The position numbers were made by a program, and so were the translations under genes. Shown one piece after another: positions 23,455-36,027 of a stretch of DNA of 56,100 nucleotides. The DNA comes from Rozella allomycis CSF55 (lineage: Eukaryota > Rozellomycota): the NCBI GenBank assembly GCA_000442015.1, contig KE560559.1:1-56100 (forward strand), given 5' to 3'. The notes under the pieces are model-generated. The model was not told the DNA's origin, did no database searches, and saw only the letters and a program-made list of their open reading frames with translations. The number at the start of each line of letters is the position of its first letter. Position 1 is the stretch's first letter.

Positions 23455-24459
23455 ATGAAAAACCTTCCCGATTCATTCTATAAACATTTCCCAATATCAA
23501 ACGAACAATGGAAAAACGCATGGTCATATTCGTTGCAGAAACTTGCAGAAAATTCAACGGTTGTTGAAAGATCAATAACAGAGTTGGCATTGCCATTTGC
23601 TGAAACTCGAGCCTTCAAGAAATGGAAATCTTCGGGTCAACAAATCTCAGATCTTTGCACATGTATTTGGAATCAAACAGAAATGATAAATATTTACCAT
23701 TCCATTCCCCAACCCCCGGTTTACGATGGTTCAGATAGATACATTAATTTAGCACAAGATTATATAAAATCTATTAAGTAATATATAATAACAAGATTTA
23801 AAGATAGATACAATTTTACTGGAATCCAAATCTATACAATTAACAAGAAAAGACCATTTTCTTATTTAATGAAAACTGCAAAGGAAATGATAAAATATGG
23901 AATGCCAATTAAATGTCTCGAGGCTTGTGTTCTAGCAATGTACTAAATCTATTCATCTGATAACAGGTATTTAACTTGCGCGATGAAAAATACAGTTCGG
24001 TTTCCTTTAAGTTTTAAAACTAGAGTGGGAAACAATACGTAGTTGTAAGAGGAATCGGACAGAGTTATGAAGGCACATTGTCTTGGTTATATTTTCGAAT
24101 GGAAAATATGGCGCCATGGGATTAAGTCGAAAGGGAGATTTGATGGATAAACCACTTAAATACACAGTAACAAATTAACCGTTTGGTATGAAAGAGCCTC
24201 ACCAATTTAATAAAAGAATTCGTGAGATGCTATGAATCAAGTACATGATGCCATTTTTGCAACATTTAGATGGGCATGAAGTTCAGAGGTTGAAATTGGG
24301 AGCGCCGGTTCCTCACGACATTTTTGCAAACGAGATATTAAAATGGAATGTAATATTTATAGCATTTCTTTAAAGCAATGCCTAATTTATTTGGACAAGA
24401 CTGGAACATCGTTGCAAGAACAAATTAGAATTTATGAAGAACAATTTATTTTATGCTGA
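23455..24459 (+). CDS. VASH: vasohibin, tubulin tyrosine carboxypeptidase
   Basis: Seven exons (introns 23778-23807, 23940-23966, 24039-24072, 24167-24194, 24241-24269, 24350-24375) sum to 831 nt, exactly 277 codons. Family landmarks in order are FTGIQIYTINKKRPFSYLM, AKEMIKYGMPIKCLEA with the catalytic Cys, LTCAMKNTVRFPLSFKT, HIVLVIFSNGKYGAMGLSRK with the catalytic His and the Ser of the Cys-His-Ser triad, GDLMDKPL, and LKLGAPVPHD...WN. Vasohibins remove the C-terminal tyrosine from alpha-tubulin, in animals with the partner SVBP. At about 276 aa it is close to the catalytic core, without the long N-terminal extension of human VASH1. No SVBP gene is recognised here. It ends 8 nt from the stop of AC19. 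Confidence 0.9.
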
Positions 24460-24467
24460 GCTTTTAA

Positions 24468-24915
24468 TTATGCGGAATATTCACCAATGGCTTTCTGAAA
24501 TAAATTAGACACGTGATTCGTGTAGTCTATTATATCTTGTAAACCATTGGTCATGATATCATTTATTGGGGCTTCTAATTTTCAAATTATATGTTATGTT
24601 ACTTTTTGTTTGAATTCTAAAATGGATTTTACTTTCTGATGGATGAGGCAAAGAATACCCACAGAAATCTACTTCTGGTCTAATTTTTAATCATAAAATT
24701 ATTTACTTTTGGGCTATCATATGACGCAATAAATTTCCCAAAGTATGATCCTCATTTCTAATAACAATTGTTGCACCAGTTTGTTCTTTGTCCAAAAGGA
24801 TGTCCACTTTGTTGGCTTTAACTCCTTCTTCACCGCCTTTAGCAAAATAATCGATAGCAACTCTATCTTGATCAACGGCGGCTTTTGCAGCTTCTAAACC
24901 GTCCCAAGCAGTCAT
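24468..24915 (-). CDS. RPC19: RNA polymerase I and III subunit AC19
   Basis: Three exons. The start is ATG at 24915. The N-terminal half includes a charged stretch, then [20 protein letters not shown], the alpha-like EDHTLGN motif. A 27-nt intron leads to [20 protein letters not shown] and a second to [28 protein letters not shown] is specific for AC19 rather than the polymerase II homologue RPB11. AC19 pairs with AC40 in the assembly platform of polymerases I and III. Protein length about 130 aa fits the family. It is 85 nt downstream of TAP42 on the same strand. Confidence 0.9.
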
Positions 24916-25000
24916 TCAAAAAATAGTGGCTAAGTTGTTCTCAAGGTGAGCATTCTGCTGCGGACTTATTAATGAATAAAAATAATGTTTTATTGAACAA

Positions 25001-26013
25001 TTAAGATCTATTGTATGTGTTACCCCAACCTCTAGGATTCGCTAAATTTGCGTCAATTAAATTCACGTACCGTCTTTGAAATCATCCATTTGTCTGATTT
25101 TATAAATCTGAGAGTCTTCTACGTCAATATCATCGATGATATTTTCTGCTTTTTGAGGGGTTTGGCCGCCACCTGTTATTATATTTCCCCTACTTCGTTC
25201 TATTTCGAGATACTCATCAATTGTCATTGTCGGTAGATTGTAGCCTGGCTGAAATACTTGATTACGCATTTTTTCTCTTTTGGACAACAGAACAAAAGGT
25301 TTGGAAAACTGGGAAGAAGTTAAACAACTAACTTACTTGTGAAGGTTCACTGCGTACTTTTGGCTCCATTTCGTGTTGATTTTCTTGAAAGGATTTTATT
25401 AATTGCAGTTCTTGTTCTATTATTTTAATCAACTCAAATATTTTCATTGTATACAGTTTAATAAGCATAATGAAATACTCTCTTTGGATTTCTTCATCTT
25501 CCATATCAAGCCTTTCTTTTAGTCCTTCTAAAAGTGATGCGAGATGTTTCTCTTGCTTATATTTCGCTATTTTCGACTCTCTTTGCTTTTCTGGGCTTGT
25601 CAATTTTGAATCGTTTGAAAGATCATCATATTCTTCATCTTTTAATAACTTTATGCACACACAGACTTCTAAAAATCTCTTTGAATGCGCTAAAGCGTCT
25701 TCCAGCAAGTGTTTTCGGTCCTTGTCTGTCAAATTGACAACATGTTCTGCATAGAATGCATCAATTAACAAATACCTATCTTAAATCAAAAATGCGCTTA
25801 CTTTAAAGTTTCTGTGTTTATATCTTCGATTTCTTCATTCTTGCTAATTAAGTGCTCTCTTTGTACTCTTTGTTGAATCAAAACTAATATATTTAGAAGT
25901 TTTTGGAGCTGTATTTGATATTCCTGCGTTGTAGTTGAAAAGGGAGATTTCGACAAGCTTTGGATTAAATTATGGCTATTATGAAATAACGTATTTAGTG
26001 ATTCTTGAAGCAT
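25001..26013 (-). CDS. TAP42: TAP42/alpha4 (IGBP1), PP2A-family regulator
   Basis: Four exons. I choose ATG 26013 (MLQESLNTLF) over 26058 since it matches the family start. Landmarks are SKNEEIEDINTETLK followed by LLIDAFYAEHV, EDALAHSKRFLEVCV, SPEKQRESKIAKYKQEKHL, REYFIMLIKLYTMKIFE, then PTMTIDEYLEIERSRGNIIT and the ending DFKDANPRGWGNTYNRS. A 29-nt intron (about 25037-25065) is needed for that last block. The protein binds the catalytic subunits of PP2A-like phosphatases and acts under TOR signalling. All conserved parts are present. Confidence 0.9.
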
Positions 26014-26253
26014 CCTAAAACTTAGCCACAGGCCCACATTTATTCCAATATTAAACACGATTATATAACTAGTTGATTTTCAATCTCATGCCACAGCTAC
26101 TCAATGACCATCTATTTTTTGGCTTTATGATTGTGTCAAGAGCCCCGGAACCAACTTAGAAATATTCCTCTGGCTTTACATTCGTCTACTAAATAAAATC
26201 ATTTACTCCTAAAAAAATTATAAGTCGAATAATAATCATTTAGTTCAATTGTT

Positions 26254-28160
26254 TTGTACATAACGCTCAGAGATTTACAATCTTTTTATGATGTTTTACT
26301 TTTGAAAATTTCCAATTTCATGACATTTACATCGGATAGAGTTCAAACTCTTTGTAACTCATTAGATATTGTATGTGATACTGAAGAATATAGAAATCTT
26401 TTATACAGAATTAATACGGGCTCTAATCCTGACTTGGTAGCCGATGAAATGACAATGTCCTTTCAAATTCATGAATTTCAGTCAAGAGAATACAAGCTTA
26501 CTAAGTCTTTTGACGCCTTGAAAAAAATATCTCGATTTTCTTTATCCCCCCAAGAAATTATTAACATCATCTCGATTCAGTATCCGGAAAACTATTCAGA
26601 TGGTTATACCTTATTGGATTGGATTTTACTTGGAAAAATTGCTATTTATTGTTATAAAATTTCACTTGATAACATATTTAATGAATCATTTCAGTTAACT
26701 GATGCTATCATATATTGGGAAGAAGTTCTTTTAAAAGACTTGTCTATTTATTATCATCATCTTTACAGTAATGCTAATTTATTTGTAAGAAAGCTTTCCC
26801 TCAAAGATGGAAAATGAACTTTGCAGAATTTAGAAATCAAATGGCATTTCATGAGTTTGCATCAAGGAGAAATATAGGCAGACTTTGTCGGTGGATAATC
26901 GCTCGTTCCAATCCTAATCTGATTTTAATGAGATCCCGAAATTCAATAAAGTCAAAACTTTCTGTTTTGGAATCTGAAAAGAATAAATTAACAAAAACAC
27001 TTGGGACACTAGCGGCCCTCGTGATTGCCATTGATGAAAATAATAAATATGAATCTTTGAAAGAAGAAATAAGCGTTTTTATTAATAAATTAAGGGAAAA
27101 TCTTATTGATAATTTTCAAAAAAAATCTGTGGAAAAAGAAGATCAATTCAATTACAACCTAAAGGTTTTAAAGGAGATATTAAAAGATCAATCTAATTAT
27201 TCGTCAAGGTTTAATGAAATTTTATTTCAAAATGGTGTTTACCCTTATTGGAAACGCCACTGGCCAACTTTGATACCATTTTCTTATTGGATTGTAAAGA
27301 ACGTACATTGGAAGTATTTTAACCTGAGTAATATTTTGGTTGTTACTAAATCGATTTTCAACGTTTCTAAAGCATTCATTATGTCTTATTTGGCGAATCC
27401 AATCATCTCAATGTGGAAGTCATTGTGGTTTGAGGAAAATCAACTTGCCCTTTTAAGTGCTAAATCTCTTGATTCTGATCTAGAGTCTCTACAGCGCATG
27501 GTAATGGATTTCGCGCAGCAAAGTCGGTATATAGACCATGATTCTCAAACAATTGGTAAAATATTAACTGATGCAAAGTTGGGGGATCTTACCTTTATTT
27601 ATAAGCAATACGAAAAAGATATCAAAAACCCGATAAAGAGTATTTTATTAGGAGACATGCTGCGTCTTATTCTTATTCAAATTCAAAAGTCTAAAGTTGA
27701 TCTGGAGATTGCCATGACGGCGTTGGACAAATTAATAAAATCGAATGAGTTTAATTTAACTCTCATGACTGTTATTCCTTCGTTTCTGTTCATTTTTTGG
27801 AGCATCAAAAAAGCAATATCCTTTTTCAAAAATCGCAATAATCTCTCCAAAAAACGAATCTTGTCTGAACTAACAGAAATACTCGGGTAAATAATAACTA
27901 TGAATTCAGAATTTAGCAATGTCGAGAGAATTTTGACTAAAAGCGATGGGGATTCCGAGATGCCTTTACAAATGTATGGTCAGCTACTACTTGACTTGGA
28001 TGTCCTTCGTCGATTTTCAAAAAGATTGAAACTCACTGAAAAAGAAATTATTAACTTTAACCTGGATATCAAAGATCTTGAAATGCTAAAGGTATCCCCG
28101 AATCAAAAATTATGGATAATACAAAGGCTTCATCGATTAATTTCCATAAAAAACAAATAA
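26254..28160 (+). CDS. NCA2: NCA2, mitochondrial outer/inner-membrane protein family
   Basis: Two 26-30-nt introns (about 26771-26796 and about 27888-27917) join three frames into one protein of about 610 aa. Landmarks are AIIYWEEVLLKDLSIYYHHL, TFPQRWKMNFAEF, FSYWIVKNVHWKYFN, IKSILLGDMLRLILIQIQKS with KVDLEIAMTALDKLIKSNEF, a hydrophobic segment TVIPSFLFIFWSIKKAI, and the end MYGQLLLDLDVLRRF. NCA2 in yeast affects expression of mitochondrial ATP6 and ATP8. The NCA2 family is typical of fungi, plants and some protists. Confidence 0.88.
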
Positions 28161-28270
28161 ATAAACTATAAAGCCTTATTTTAATACTTAATCTAATTTT
28201 GCATCAAGATTGAAGTCTATTTTCATAGATATATATTGAGCTTGATCTCCACACTGACATCAACATCAAC

Positions 28271-30467
28271 ATGCAATCTCACGAAGTTATTACTCGTGTA
28301 CAAAGAATGCAAAGCACTTCTCAATTTGAGTATGAAAAACAGGCAAAAGAAGCTTGTAACCTCGAACGAGTACTAATTTCTTAAATATGAGAATAGACAC
28401 TGGCAGCTGCAAGAAAAGAAGCAGAGGAAGCAGCTAAAATTGAAATTCAAAATACAAGAAAGCTGCAGCAAGAACTGATCAAGAAAATCCAGAGGCCAGT
28501 GGTCAAATTGAAGCAAGATCTTTTGACTTTGCAAAGGCAGCGGGAAGCAAAATATAATACTTTTATTTCCAATCAAAAATCATTTAATGATAGAATCGAA
28601 GCTTTGAAAAGGAGAATTCAAAATGAAGAGAACAACATTAATGGTCTACAACAAGGGCTGTTTGATCTGGAGGGTCAAATTACTTCCTGTGTAAATGAAA
28701 TGGGTTCAATAAAGCCTTTGGTAGATGGTATCCATCAAGAATGGCAAGTGTCAATTGAAAGATTTCACAAAATAAATGATCAAATTCAGTCTTGTGAAGA
28801 TAAAATAAAAGATTTGGAGGGAAAGTTGAGAGTTGGAAGTCCACTTGCGATTGAAGAAAAAATTAAAGCCTGCAACGGCAAAAGAGAAGAGCTTATGAAC
28901 TTACTTGAAGTATGAGTTAATTACTTTCTTGATTTTAGAAAGAAGACTTATCTTTTTATAATTACACCAATGATGTGGATCTTTTAGAGAAGGAAATCCG
29001 TGATGCAGAGTTCGAGTGCGAGTCAATGAAAAATGAACTAAATGGTTTTGACCAAGAAATTTTATCCATTAATGAGTCAAGAAGACTCCAAGAGGAATTT
29101 CTTCGTGATTGTCAAAGAAAATATGACGAGTCTGTTCAGCAACTTGACGAGGCAAAAAATTTATTGAACGAGGTAATTGTTAGTGATTGATGATAAAAGG
29201 CGATCAGACAAAAGGACAGAATTTCTTTGACATTTAAAAGTGAATTCTCTCGCCGTGAAGAACTTGAGACTGAAAGATCTCGATTGAAAGACGAGATTAT
29301 GCGCCTTCAATCACGACTAGAGGATGTTGAATCCCAGTAAGATATTTTATATAATGAAACATATCAGGATAGTTAAATTTGATGAAGATGTAAAATGGCA
29401 CGAAGCGTTGAATTCTGCCGAGAGAGATATTGAAATGGCCAAAAATAGCTATGAAGAAGCACAAGAAATTCAAAAATATGCTCACAGTGCTTTAATGTCA
29501 GCGAAAGACATGGTGAGTAGGCTATCCGATAGCATAGGTGCCAAACAACAGGAAAAGATGACGTTCACGGGGACTGTAAACGCAGCTTCAGACAATTTAA
29601 ACAAAAAAAGATCCGCTTTAGACATATTAAAAGCCAATTTAAATCAAAAGAGAAGCAGTAGTGATGCGCTTAAAGCTGAAATTGAGCGCGTTGATGAAAT
29701 GATTCATGGATTAAACAAAGACTTGAATTTTCATCATGATAATGCAAAAATATGGAATTCAGAATTGGAAGATTTAAAAAACCAGCGCGATGGACTTAAG
29801 CGGGAAGCAGAAGATCAGTGCATCAAAAATCGTGACTTGACTCAACGGGAAGGATCTCTTCGTACTCAATTAGGAAACTGTGAAAGGAATATTAATATGC
29901 TGAAATCTAAAATACAAAGCCAGAAATTGAAGATCGATGCATCACAAAGACTTATTTCTTCTATGAAAAATGATGAACAAAGAATGTTGTCTGAGCAATC
30001 GGCTTCATTTGATGATTCATTCTTTACAAGTCAAGAGGATCAAATTCAAAAAGTAAATTATATCAAGATTTTGGAATAGGAAATTGATAAATACAGCAAC
30101 CCGACAGTTGAAATGTGGAGCAATAACCCTGACTGGGAACTGCAGCTAAGAAGGGAAGCAGAAGCTGTAATGAGAGTAACGAAATTGGCAATGTTCAATC
30201 AAGGCTGAAGCCGCTGTGGCCCTTGAAAACCAACAAAAGGAAATCGTTTCTAAAACTCAACAGTTGGCGAAAATTAAAATAAAACAAAATCCCAGAATTT
30301 TCATCGATCAAGAAGGAATGAAGGTAAAAAGAGATTATTTCATATATTTAGGACCTACTTTATGAGCATACATCCCCAAAGTCTGATCAAATGATTGCTG
30401 ATAAAGTTCTTGAAATGGTAATTGTGTCTATTTGATTCAATAAGGTGATGAATGCGCATATCAAAGG
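28271..30467 (+). CDS. long coiled-coil protein of unknown function
   Basis: About six exons give roughly 640 residues that are almost wholly coiled coil, from MQSHEVITRVQRMQSTSQFE to the C terminus. Examples are AARKEAEEAAKIEIQNTRKL, QQELIKKIQRPVVKLKQDLL and LKAEIERVDEMIHGLNKDL. There is no globular domain or motif I can name. The last exon is uncertain: a stop at 30433-30435 by read-through, or a 27-nt intron giving a stop at 30467. The similarity to SMC, myosin or flagellar coiled-coil proteins is compositional only. Confidence 0.65.
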
Positions 30468-30738
30468 TTGAATGAGAGATTCTAAATAAAGTATTTTTAT
30501 TTGATCATTAAATGGATTTATTAGCTTATTGTGCTTGTAAATGGAGTCCTTTTAATCATAAACTGTTGATACTAAATTTATCCTACTACCCACGTTTTAT
30601 CCTGCTGCACATTTGCTACTCGTTATTATTGTCCTGGTTTGCAATCTATGAAGCACATATTTGTCTTTCCTTTTTGACTTCGATTTAAAGTTCTACAGTA
30701 AGTAATGCATAATTGATTTTGGAACATGGTGATAAGCT
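30468..30738. other. intergenic spacer
   Basis: About 270 nt of AT-rich sequence between two genes on the same strand. I see no frame, repeat or obvious RNA gene in it. It presumably holds the 3' end of the first gene and the promoter of the second. Confidence 0.5.
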
Positions 30739-32567
30739 TTGATGGATCGAGACAACCTTAAACCATTAATTATTCACTCTAGCAAGCTCATCCAGCAATA
30801 TAAAACCATAAAGAATGAATTGGCTAACAAGATAGAGTTACTCGAGCATTTCCAGAATCTAAACGTAATTGCCGAGGAAACGATTCGCGACCTGAAAACC
30901 ACAATTGCGCAAGAGCAACAAAGCAGATTAAGAATAGAGGAAAATTACGCCAAACTAGAAAATTTCATTAAACAAAGAATAGATTTAACGCAATTAGTAA
31001 GCTTGAAATAGATGTGTTTTGGATAGACACAAAACCTTAAATTCTCTAAAGAAAAGGGCACAAACGGTTCATTGAAGCTTCCATGTAATAATGATGGCAT
31101 AAATATACATTTCAAAAAGAACGGCAAAAATCACCAAAATGGTTGTTTGGATGATCGGAGTGAAATATTTGGCCCTTTTAAAAACAACTCAAATGAATGC
31201 AAAAACGCTCCAAATACAAAAACAGGTTATCCACAATGCGAAACTACCCCAGTAATTATTAATGCAGGTAACGAATCGACAGAAAAAATAGCCATGACGA
31301 ACACACTTGTAGCAGATACAACTGACACATCATTAAATAAAACTTTCATTGAAATGCCAAGGATTGTAGAAGAATCTTCAATTTACGAAACTAATCAAGC
31401 ACAAAGATCTCATAAAAATGTATCCAGGGCAAATTCTCCCAACCTTCTCGATGATTCTTGCAATGAAAGTGATTTAGAGACATCTGAAAATTTTGTTTTG
31501 TCTGAAATAGAGATTTTCAAATTGAAAGGTAAATAACTTTTCCATTATAGAACAGAAACTTTGACAAATTTAAAAGAGGACAAGAAATCACATGATATTA
31601 AAGTACCTTGGAAAGACTGGGTGACGATGTTACAGTTAATTTTGGCGAATAAAGAATTTCTATTATTCAAAACTGACGAAAGCGTACAAAGTAGACTAAT
31701 AAAAGCCATTTTATCAACCAATGCACCCATTGAAAGAATACTCAATAAACTTTGGATGGAAGAAAAAGACTTAAAATCTATAGCAAATATTTGTTTTCTA
31801 ATAAAAATATCTATTATTATGCATCAAGAAGCATCACAATTGGAATCTCTCGGATATTTTGTTAACAATATAGTTCGAACATTTGGAAGAAAAAAGATAT
31901 TTGTTGTTTTTCTTGATTTGATTATATTGATTTCTGATAACGATTTGTCTAGATGCTTCAAAAAGGAAACAGTTGAAGCATTAGTCAATCATACATTGTA
32001 CAATACAAATTTGCATATCAAGCAAAATTTAGAAAAGTTAAACTCGAAGAAAGAAAGGCTGATGTCTTTATCCTTCCATTCCTTATCAAAATACCTGAAT
32101 GTTTCAAATGTGGATAAACCACCTGATTTACGCTCAATAATAACCAGAAACGTTCATAAGATTATATCTTCTATGAAAAAGCATCCAAAACTGAAAAGGA
32201 AAAAACTTAGATTGGTTCGAGACACGGTCACCCTGGCATCATTACTAGGAAGTGGAGACTTTTGTTTAGCATCTGAATTAGAAATTGAATTGAAGGGATT
32301 TTTGGAATCAATTAATTCTCGTAATGATAAGAAAGTTATTTCCTTGATTTTGATAGGTAAATTATGAGTAACAATATACACATAGGTCAACTCGGGAACG
32401 AAGGTTTCATATCACAACATTTGCCGCAATATTTAGGTAATTCAAGTTGGATAATAAGCCTTGCGACTGCGATTTCTCTACGTAGAATAAAAAATGAAAC
32501 TGATGTAAGCATTCGTCTGTGGCTTCAAAACCTGTCAAAGGAACACATGAAAAAATTGCAAGTTTAG
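30739..32567 (+). CDS. orphan protein with N-terminal coiled coil and helical C-terminal half
   Basis: Four exons with introns of 27-30 nt (about 30996-31025, 31529-31555, 32356-32384) form one frame of about 580 aa. The first 90 residues are a coiled coil (QQYKTIKNELANKIELLEHF). A polar Asn/Ser/Thr-rich region follows (about 100-260). The C-terminal 320 residues are helical (WKDWVTMLQLILANKEFLLF, TFGRKKIFVVFLDLIILIS). That layout resembles ATRIP/Rad26-type checkpoint adaptors, but I see no residue-level match and do not assign it. Confidence 0.6.
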
Positions 32568-32631
32568 AAAAAAATAATAAAGCTAGCATGAACAGAAACT
32601 TTAATTTATTATTTAACATATTCTTAGTATA

Positions 32632-34096
32632 TCAAGTCTCATTAAAATTAAAAACAAAATGATTTTGATCCTCTCCTTCTTCAAGCTTAATGAGGCCATC
32701 TAAGAATGACACAGTTGTCATGTTTTTATACAATTTGTTTTTTGAATTCAAATTTATATTTTGCAGACACTCTTCCAAGTCAGAGAGCATGCGATCGTAA
32801 TCCGATGTATGCTTTGCTTTGTTGCCAGAGTCATCTTTTATCAACCTTTCTTCCTTAATTATTTTTGATTTTCGCTTTTGTGATTCCCTCTCATTTTTTA
32901 GTCTTGTTATAGTTTTGGGTTGTGATTTTCTGTTCGGATTGCTACTTCCTCGAATGTCAAAGATTTCAACCGGAAATGAGAACAAATACAGTTTTGAATA
33001 TTTAAAGATACATTCAATTTGAACTTCATAAGTTACGCTCATGTGTTTGCACAAATCGATAGTTTTTAAACCTTCCTTTTTAATAAGACATTTAAGACTT
33101 ACCTTTATGAAAAATGATAAGCTGATTTCATTCTCATCTTTAGGCCCAATCATGTATTCTAATGAATTAAAGCATTTCTTTTCAACACATTTATTTTTTA
33201 ATACAATATCGTTGAATCTTGCATTACTCATCTTTATTATTTGATATAAACGAACATTAAAACCATAAATCTTTATAAATACGCTTATCAATTTCTTACC
33301 GTTTTTTTCGTGCCATTTTTTACATCCAAAATAAAGTTCATAGATGAATCAGATCGTACTGTAGGTTGTAAAAGTTGACATTTTAATTCAAGTCGGTGAG
33401 AACTAAAAAGAAAGTGCTTATGAAATGCTTTTTGAATTGGCTCAACTTCTTCAAATCTTGATCGAGCATCTTGATGAACATTAACGGGTGATATAAATTG
33501 AATAGCATGTGTTGATTTTTCGTTGCTCCGTCGAATCTCAGCTGTTCTTAGTATTATCTACACCATTTAATTACGAAACAATAAGGTATTTAACGCTTGC
33601 TTCTTTAGAAATGAATGAGGCCGATAATGCTTTAGAAGTTTTAATCTTAAAAGCGATCGAATAAGATCCTCTAACTTGAATAGGATTTGTTAAATGAACT
33701 AAAGGATAGAATGCAGAGATATTTAATCTTTCTGTCTCAATAACAAATGGCAACCTAACTATGCTAAACCCTATGCCTTCAGGTGTTCGTATCTCTGAGG
33801 TAAAACAGTTCCACTTTATTACCTTCAAAACCAATTAATCTTACAGAGACATTGATTCGAGCTAGCAAGTCAGGTTTCTTAAATGTTATTCTAACTTCAC
33901 CTTCAAGGAAATCGCCAGAAACAACTGATTGATATTTTAAATCGTGTCTTATTTGAGAATTTGATGATTTGTCCTTCAAATTTGGAATAATCTCATGGTA
34001 TGAACCTTTTAGGCTAATTTGGCTGTATCGTTTCCTTTTATTTTTAGATATCTGTCTGCCAGAAAGAGAATTTCTTTTTTTCATTGTAAGTTTCAT
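32632..34096 (-). CDS. arrestin-fold protein
   Basis: Four or so exons. The N-terminal domain reads VSGDFLEGEVRITFKKPDLL, ARINVSVRLIGFE, RLPFVIETERLNISAFYPLV, and QVRGSYSIAFKIKTSKAL. The G-x-V strand, the ...VRLIG strand and the PL...L...F/Y-x-I-x-F pattern fit an arrestin N domain. A second domain and a basic tail (RKSQPKTITRLKNERESQKR) follow, and the end is ENINLN-like helix then a hydrophilic stop region. Alpha-arrestins in fungi adapt ubiquitin ligases of the Rsp5 type to transporters; I see no PPxY motif in the parts I read. A 28-nt intron lies near 33807-33834. Confidence 0.6.
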
Positions 34097-34192
34097 TGTT
34101 ATTATTGTTTATGTTTATGTTTTATTCCGATATTACATCTCTTTCATGTGCATTAGCCACAACGCCTTTGTTGACTGATAGTCCTTGGCAAT

Positions 34193-35469
34193 ATGGCAAC
34201 CTTCACTGAACTCAATTTACCAGGAAATAATATTTCTATAACCAGCCATTCATGGAATAAAGAACGCAATAGTAATAGAAATGGGTAAACCTATATGTAG
34301 AAATAGCATTGTGTCCGAACAACAATGAAGTTCATATATTTGAAAAAGTAGATTCTGAGTGGACTCTAGCTACAATTTTAAAGGAGGTATTAAATCTTTT
34401 TTAAGGGGAAATAGCATGACAAATTGGTTACTGGAATCGATTGGGCACCTAACACCAATAGAATTGTGACATGCTCTCAAGACAGGAATGCATACGTATG
34501 GAATTTTGATGGAAATCAATGGAAACCTACCCTTGTACTCTTACGCATAAATAGGGCCGCGACGTGTGTCAAATGGTGCCCAAGTGAAGAAAAATTCGCT
34601 GTTGGATGTGGCGCTAGACTGATATCTGTTTGCTACTTTGAAAAGGACAATGATTGGTGGATTAGTAAACACATCAAGAAGCCAATAAGATCGACAGTTT
34701 TGTCTGTTGATTGGCATCCAGACAGTGTTTTACTAGCTGCAGGGGCATCAGATATGAAAGCGAGAGTATTTTCAGCATTAGTTAAAGATTATGACCCAAG
34801 GTATGAAATTTGTAAAATTGAAACAGCCCGTCTGCTACACCCTGGACCGAGACCTTTGCATTTGGCAGTCTTAACATTGAACTTGGTAACGAACATGGTG
34901 GATGGATTCATTCGATATCGTTTTCACCATCTGGAAATTCTTTGGCGTTTGTAGGTAAGCATTGATTGTGTGAGCAATATTATAGGTCATGATTCCACTT
35001 TAACCATTTATAATTCTAATACTAAAAAGTCTAGTATTCTTAAGACTCCATTTTTACCATATTTATGTGTATTTTGGTTATCCGAATCTAGCATAATTTG
35101 CGCGGGATTTGATTGTAGCCCTATGTTGTACGCCACAACAAATGCAGAAGATTGGTCATTCATCAGCAAAATTGATCAAAAGCAAAAGAAAGCAATGTCT
35201 TCAAACTCAGCCATGAACATGTTTAAGCAAATGGATTCCCGGGCGCAGCAGTCTGAAAGTAGCGATGCTGATTTGAACAGCGTACATCAAAACGCAATAA
35301 CGTAAATAATTAATGCATTTTATTTATTAGTTGCACTAGAGTCATTGAAAGAACACCGAGCATCGTTAAATTTTCCACGTCCGGACTAGATGGAAAAATT
35401 GTTGTTTGGGATTTCCCGATTTCTAGCTCTGAAGAATTAATTAAAAACTTATCAATCAATTCTAAATAA
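34193..35469 (+). CDS. ARPC1: ARPC1, WD40 subunit of the Arp2/3 complex
   Basis: At least four introns. The reading is [10 protein letters not shown], then [80 protein letters not shown], and [20 protein letters not shown]. The text matches ARPC1 (p41/Arc40) across all WD repeats. It belongs to the Arp2/3 actin nucleator. The C-terminal exon (about 35344-35469) ends with a WD strand ([15 protein letters not shown]). An exon of 35 or more residues near 34860-35000 is poorly defined. Confidence 0.9.
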
Positions 35470-35534
35470 AGAATATATTAAGACCTTAAAAACCTATTAA
35501 ATATCTTTCACTCGTCATTGTGCTAAGCCTCGTC

Positions 35535-36013
35535 ATGGTCCGCTTGTGTAGTTCTGATAACAAAGAGTTTGTCGTTGATAACGACATTGCTGAGCGTTCA
35601 ATACTTATTAAAAATATGCTTGGAGATCTAGGGGATTCAGAAGCCACTATTCCTTTGCCAAAAGTTAGTGGTGCGATCTTGTCAAAGATTATTGAGTATA
35701 TGACTTACCACAGAAACGATCCCCCAGCATCTGATGATGATACAGTTACTGATATTACTGCCTGGGATTCAGAATTTATCAAACTTGATCAAGGAACTCT
35801 TTTTGAAATCATCTTGGTAAGTAATTGTTGTCTTTGACAAAGGCTGCAAATTATATGGATATAAAATCTCTACTTGATCTAGGCTGCAAGCACGTCGCTG
35901 ATATGATCAAAGGAAAGAGTGTTGAAGAGTTAAGAACGTTATTTAGCATTGAAAACGACTTTACTCCTGAAGAAGAAGAGAGGATTAGAAAAGAAAATAG
36001 TTGGTTAGAATAA
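35535..36013 (+). CDS. SKP1: SKP1, SCF ubiquitin ligase adaptor
   Basis: Two exons with one 26-nt intron (about 35817-35842) give about 150 aa. It starts [20 protein letters not shown], continues [65 protein letters not shown], and ends [17 protein letters not shown]. These are the BTB/POZ-like fold and the F-box-binding C-terminal helices. Position 35520 offers only a GTG, so ATG 35535 is the start. The final conserved WC/WA-x-[DE] motif is replaced by WLE. Confidence 0.93.
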
Positions 36014-36027
36014 ATCTTATTCGTTTA

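Noticed and set aside
23778-24459. Vasohibin as a decayed pseudogene because of many in-frame stops
   Set aside because: All the stops fall inside canonical-size introns and the exons sum to an exact open frame with the catalytic triad.
26254-28160. Two or three separate genes in the NCA2 region, or a frameshift at the overlapping ATGA near 26814
   Set aside because: A 26-nt GT-AG intron joins YHHLY to TFPQRWK and a second joins EILG to NVERIL, so one NCA2 gene explains all.
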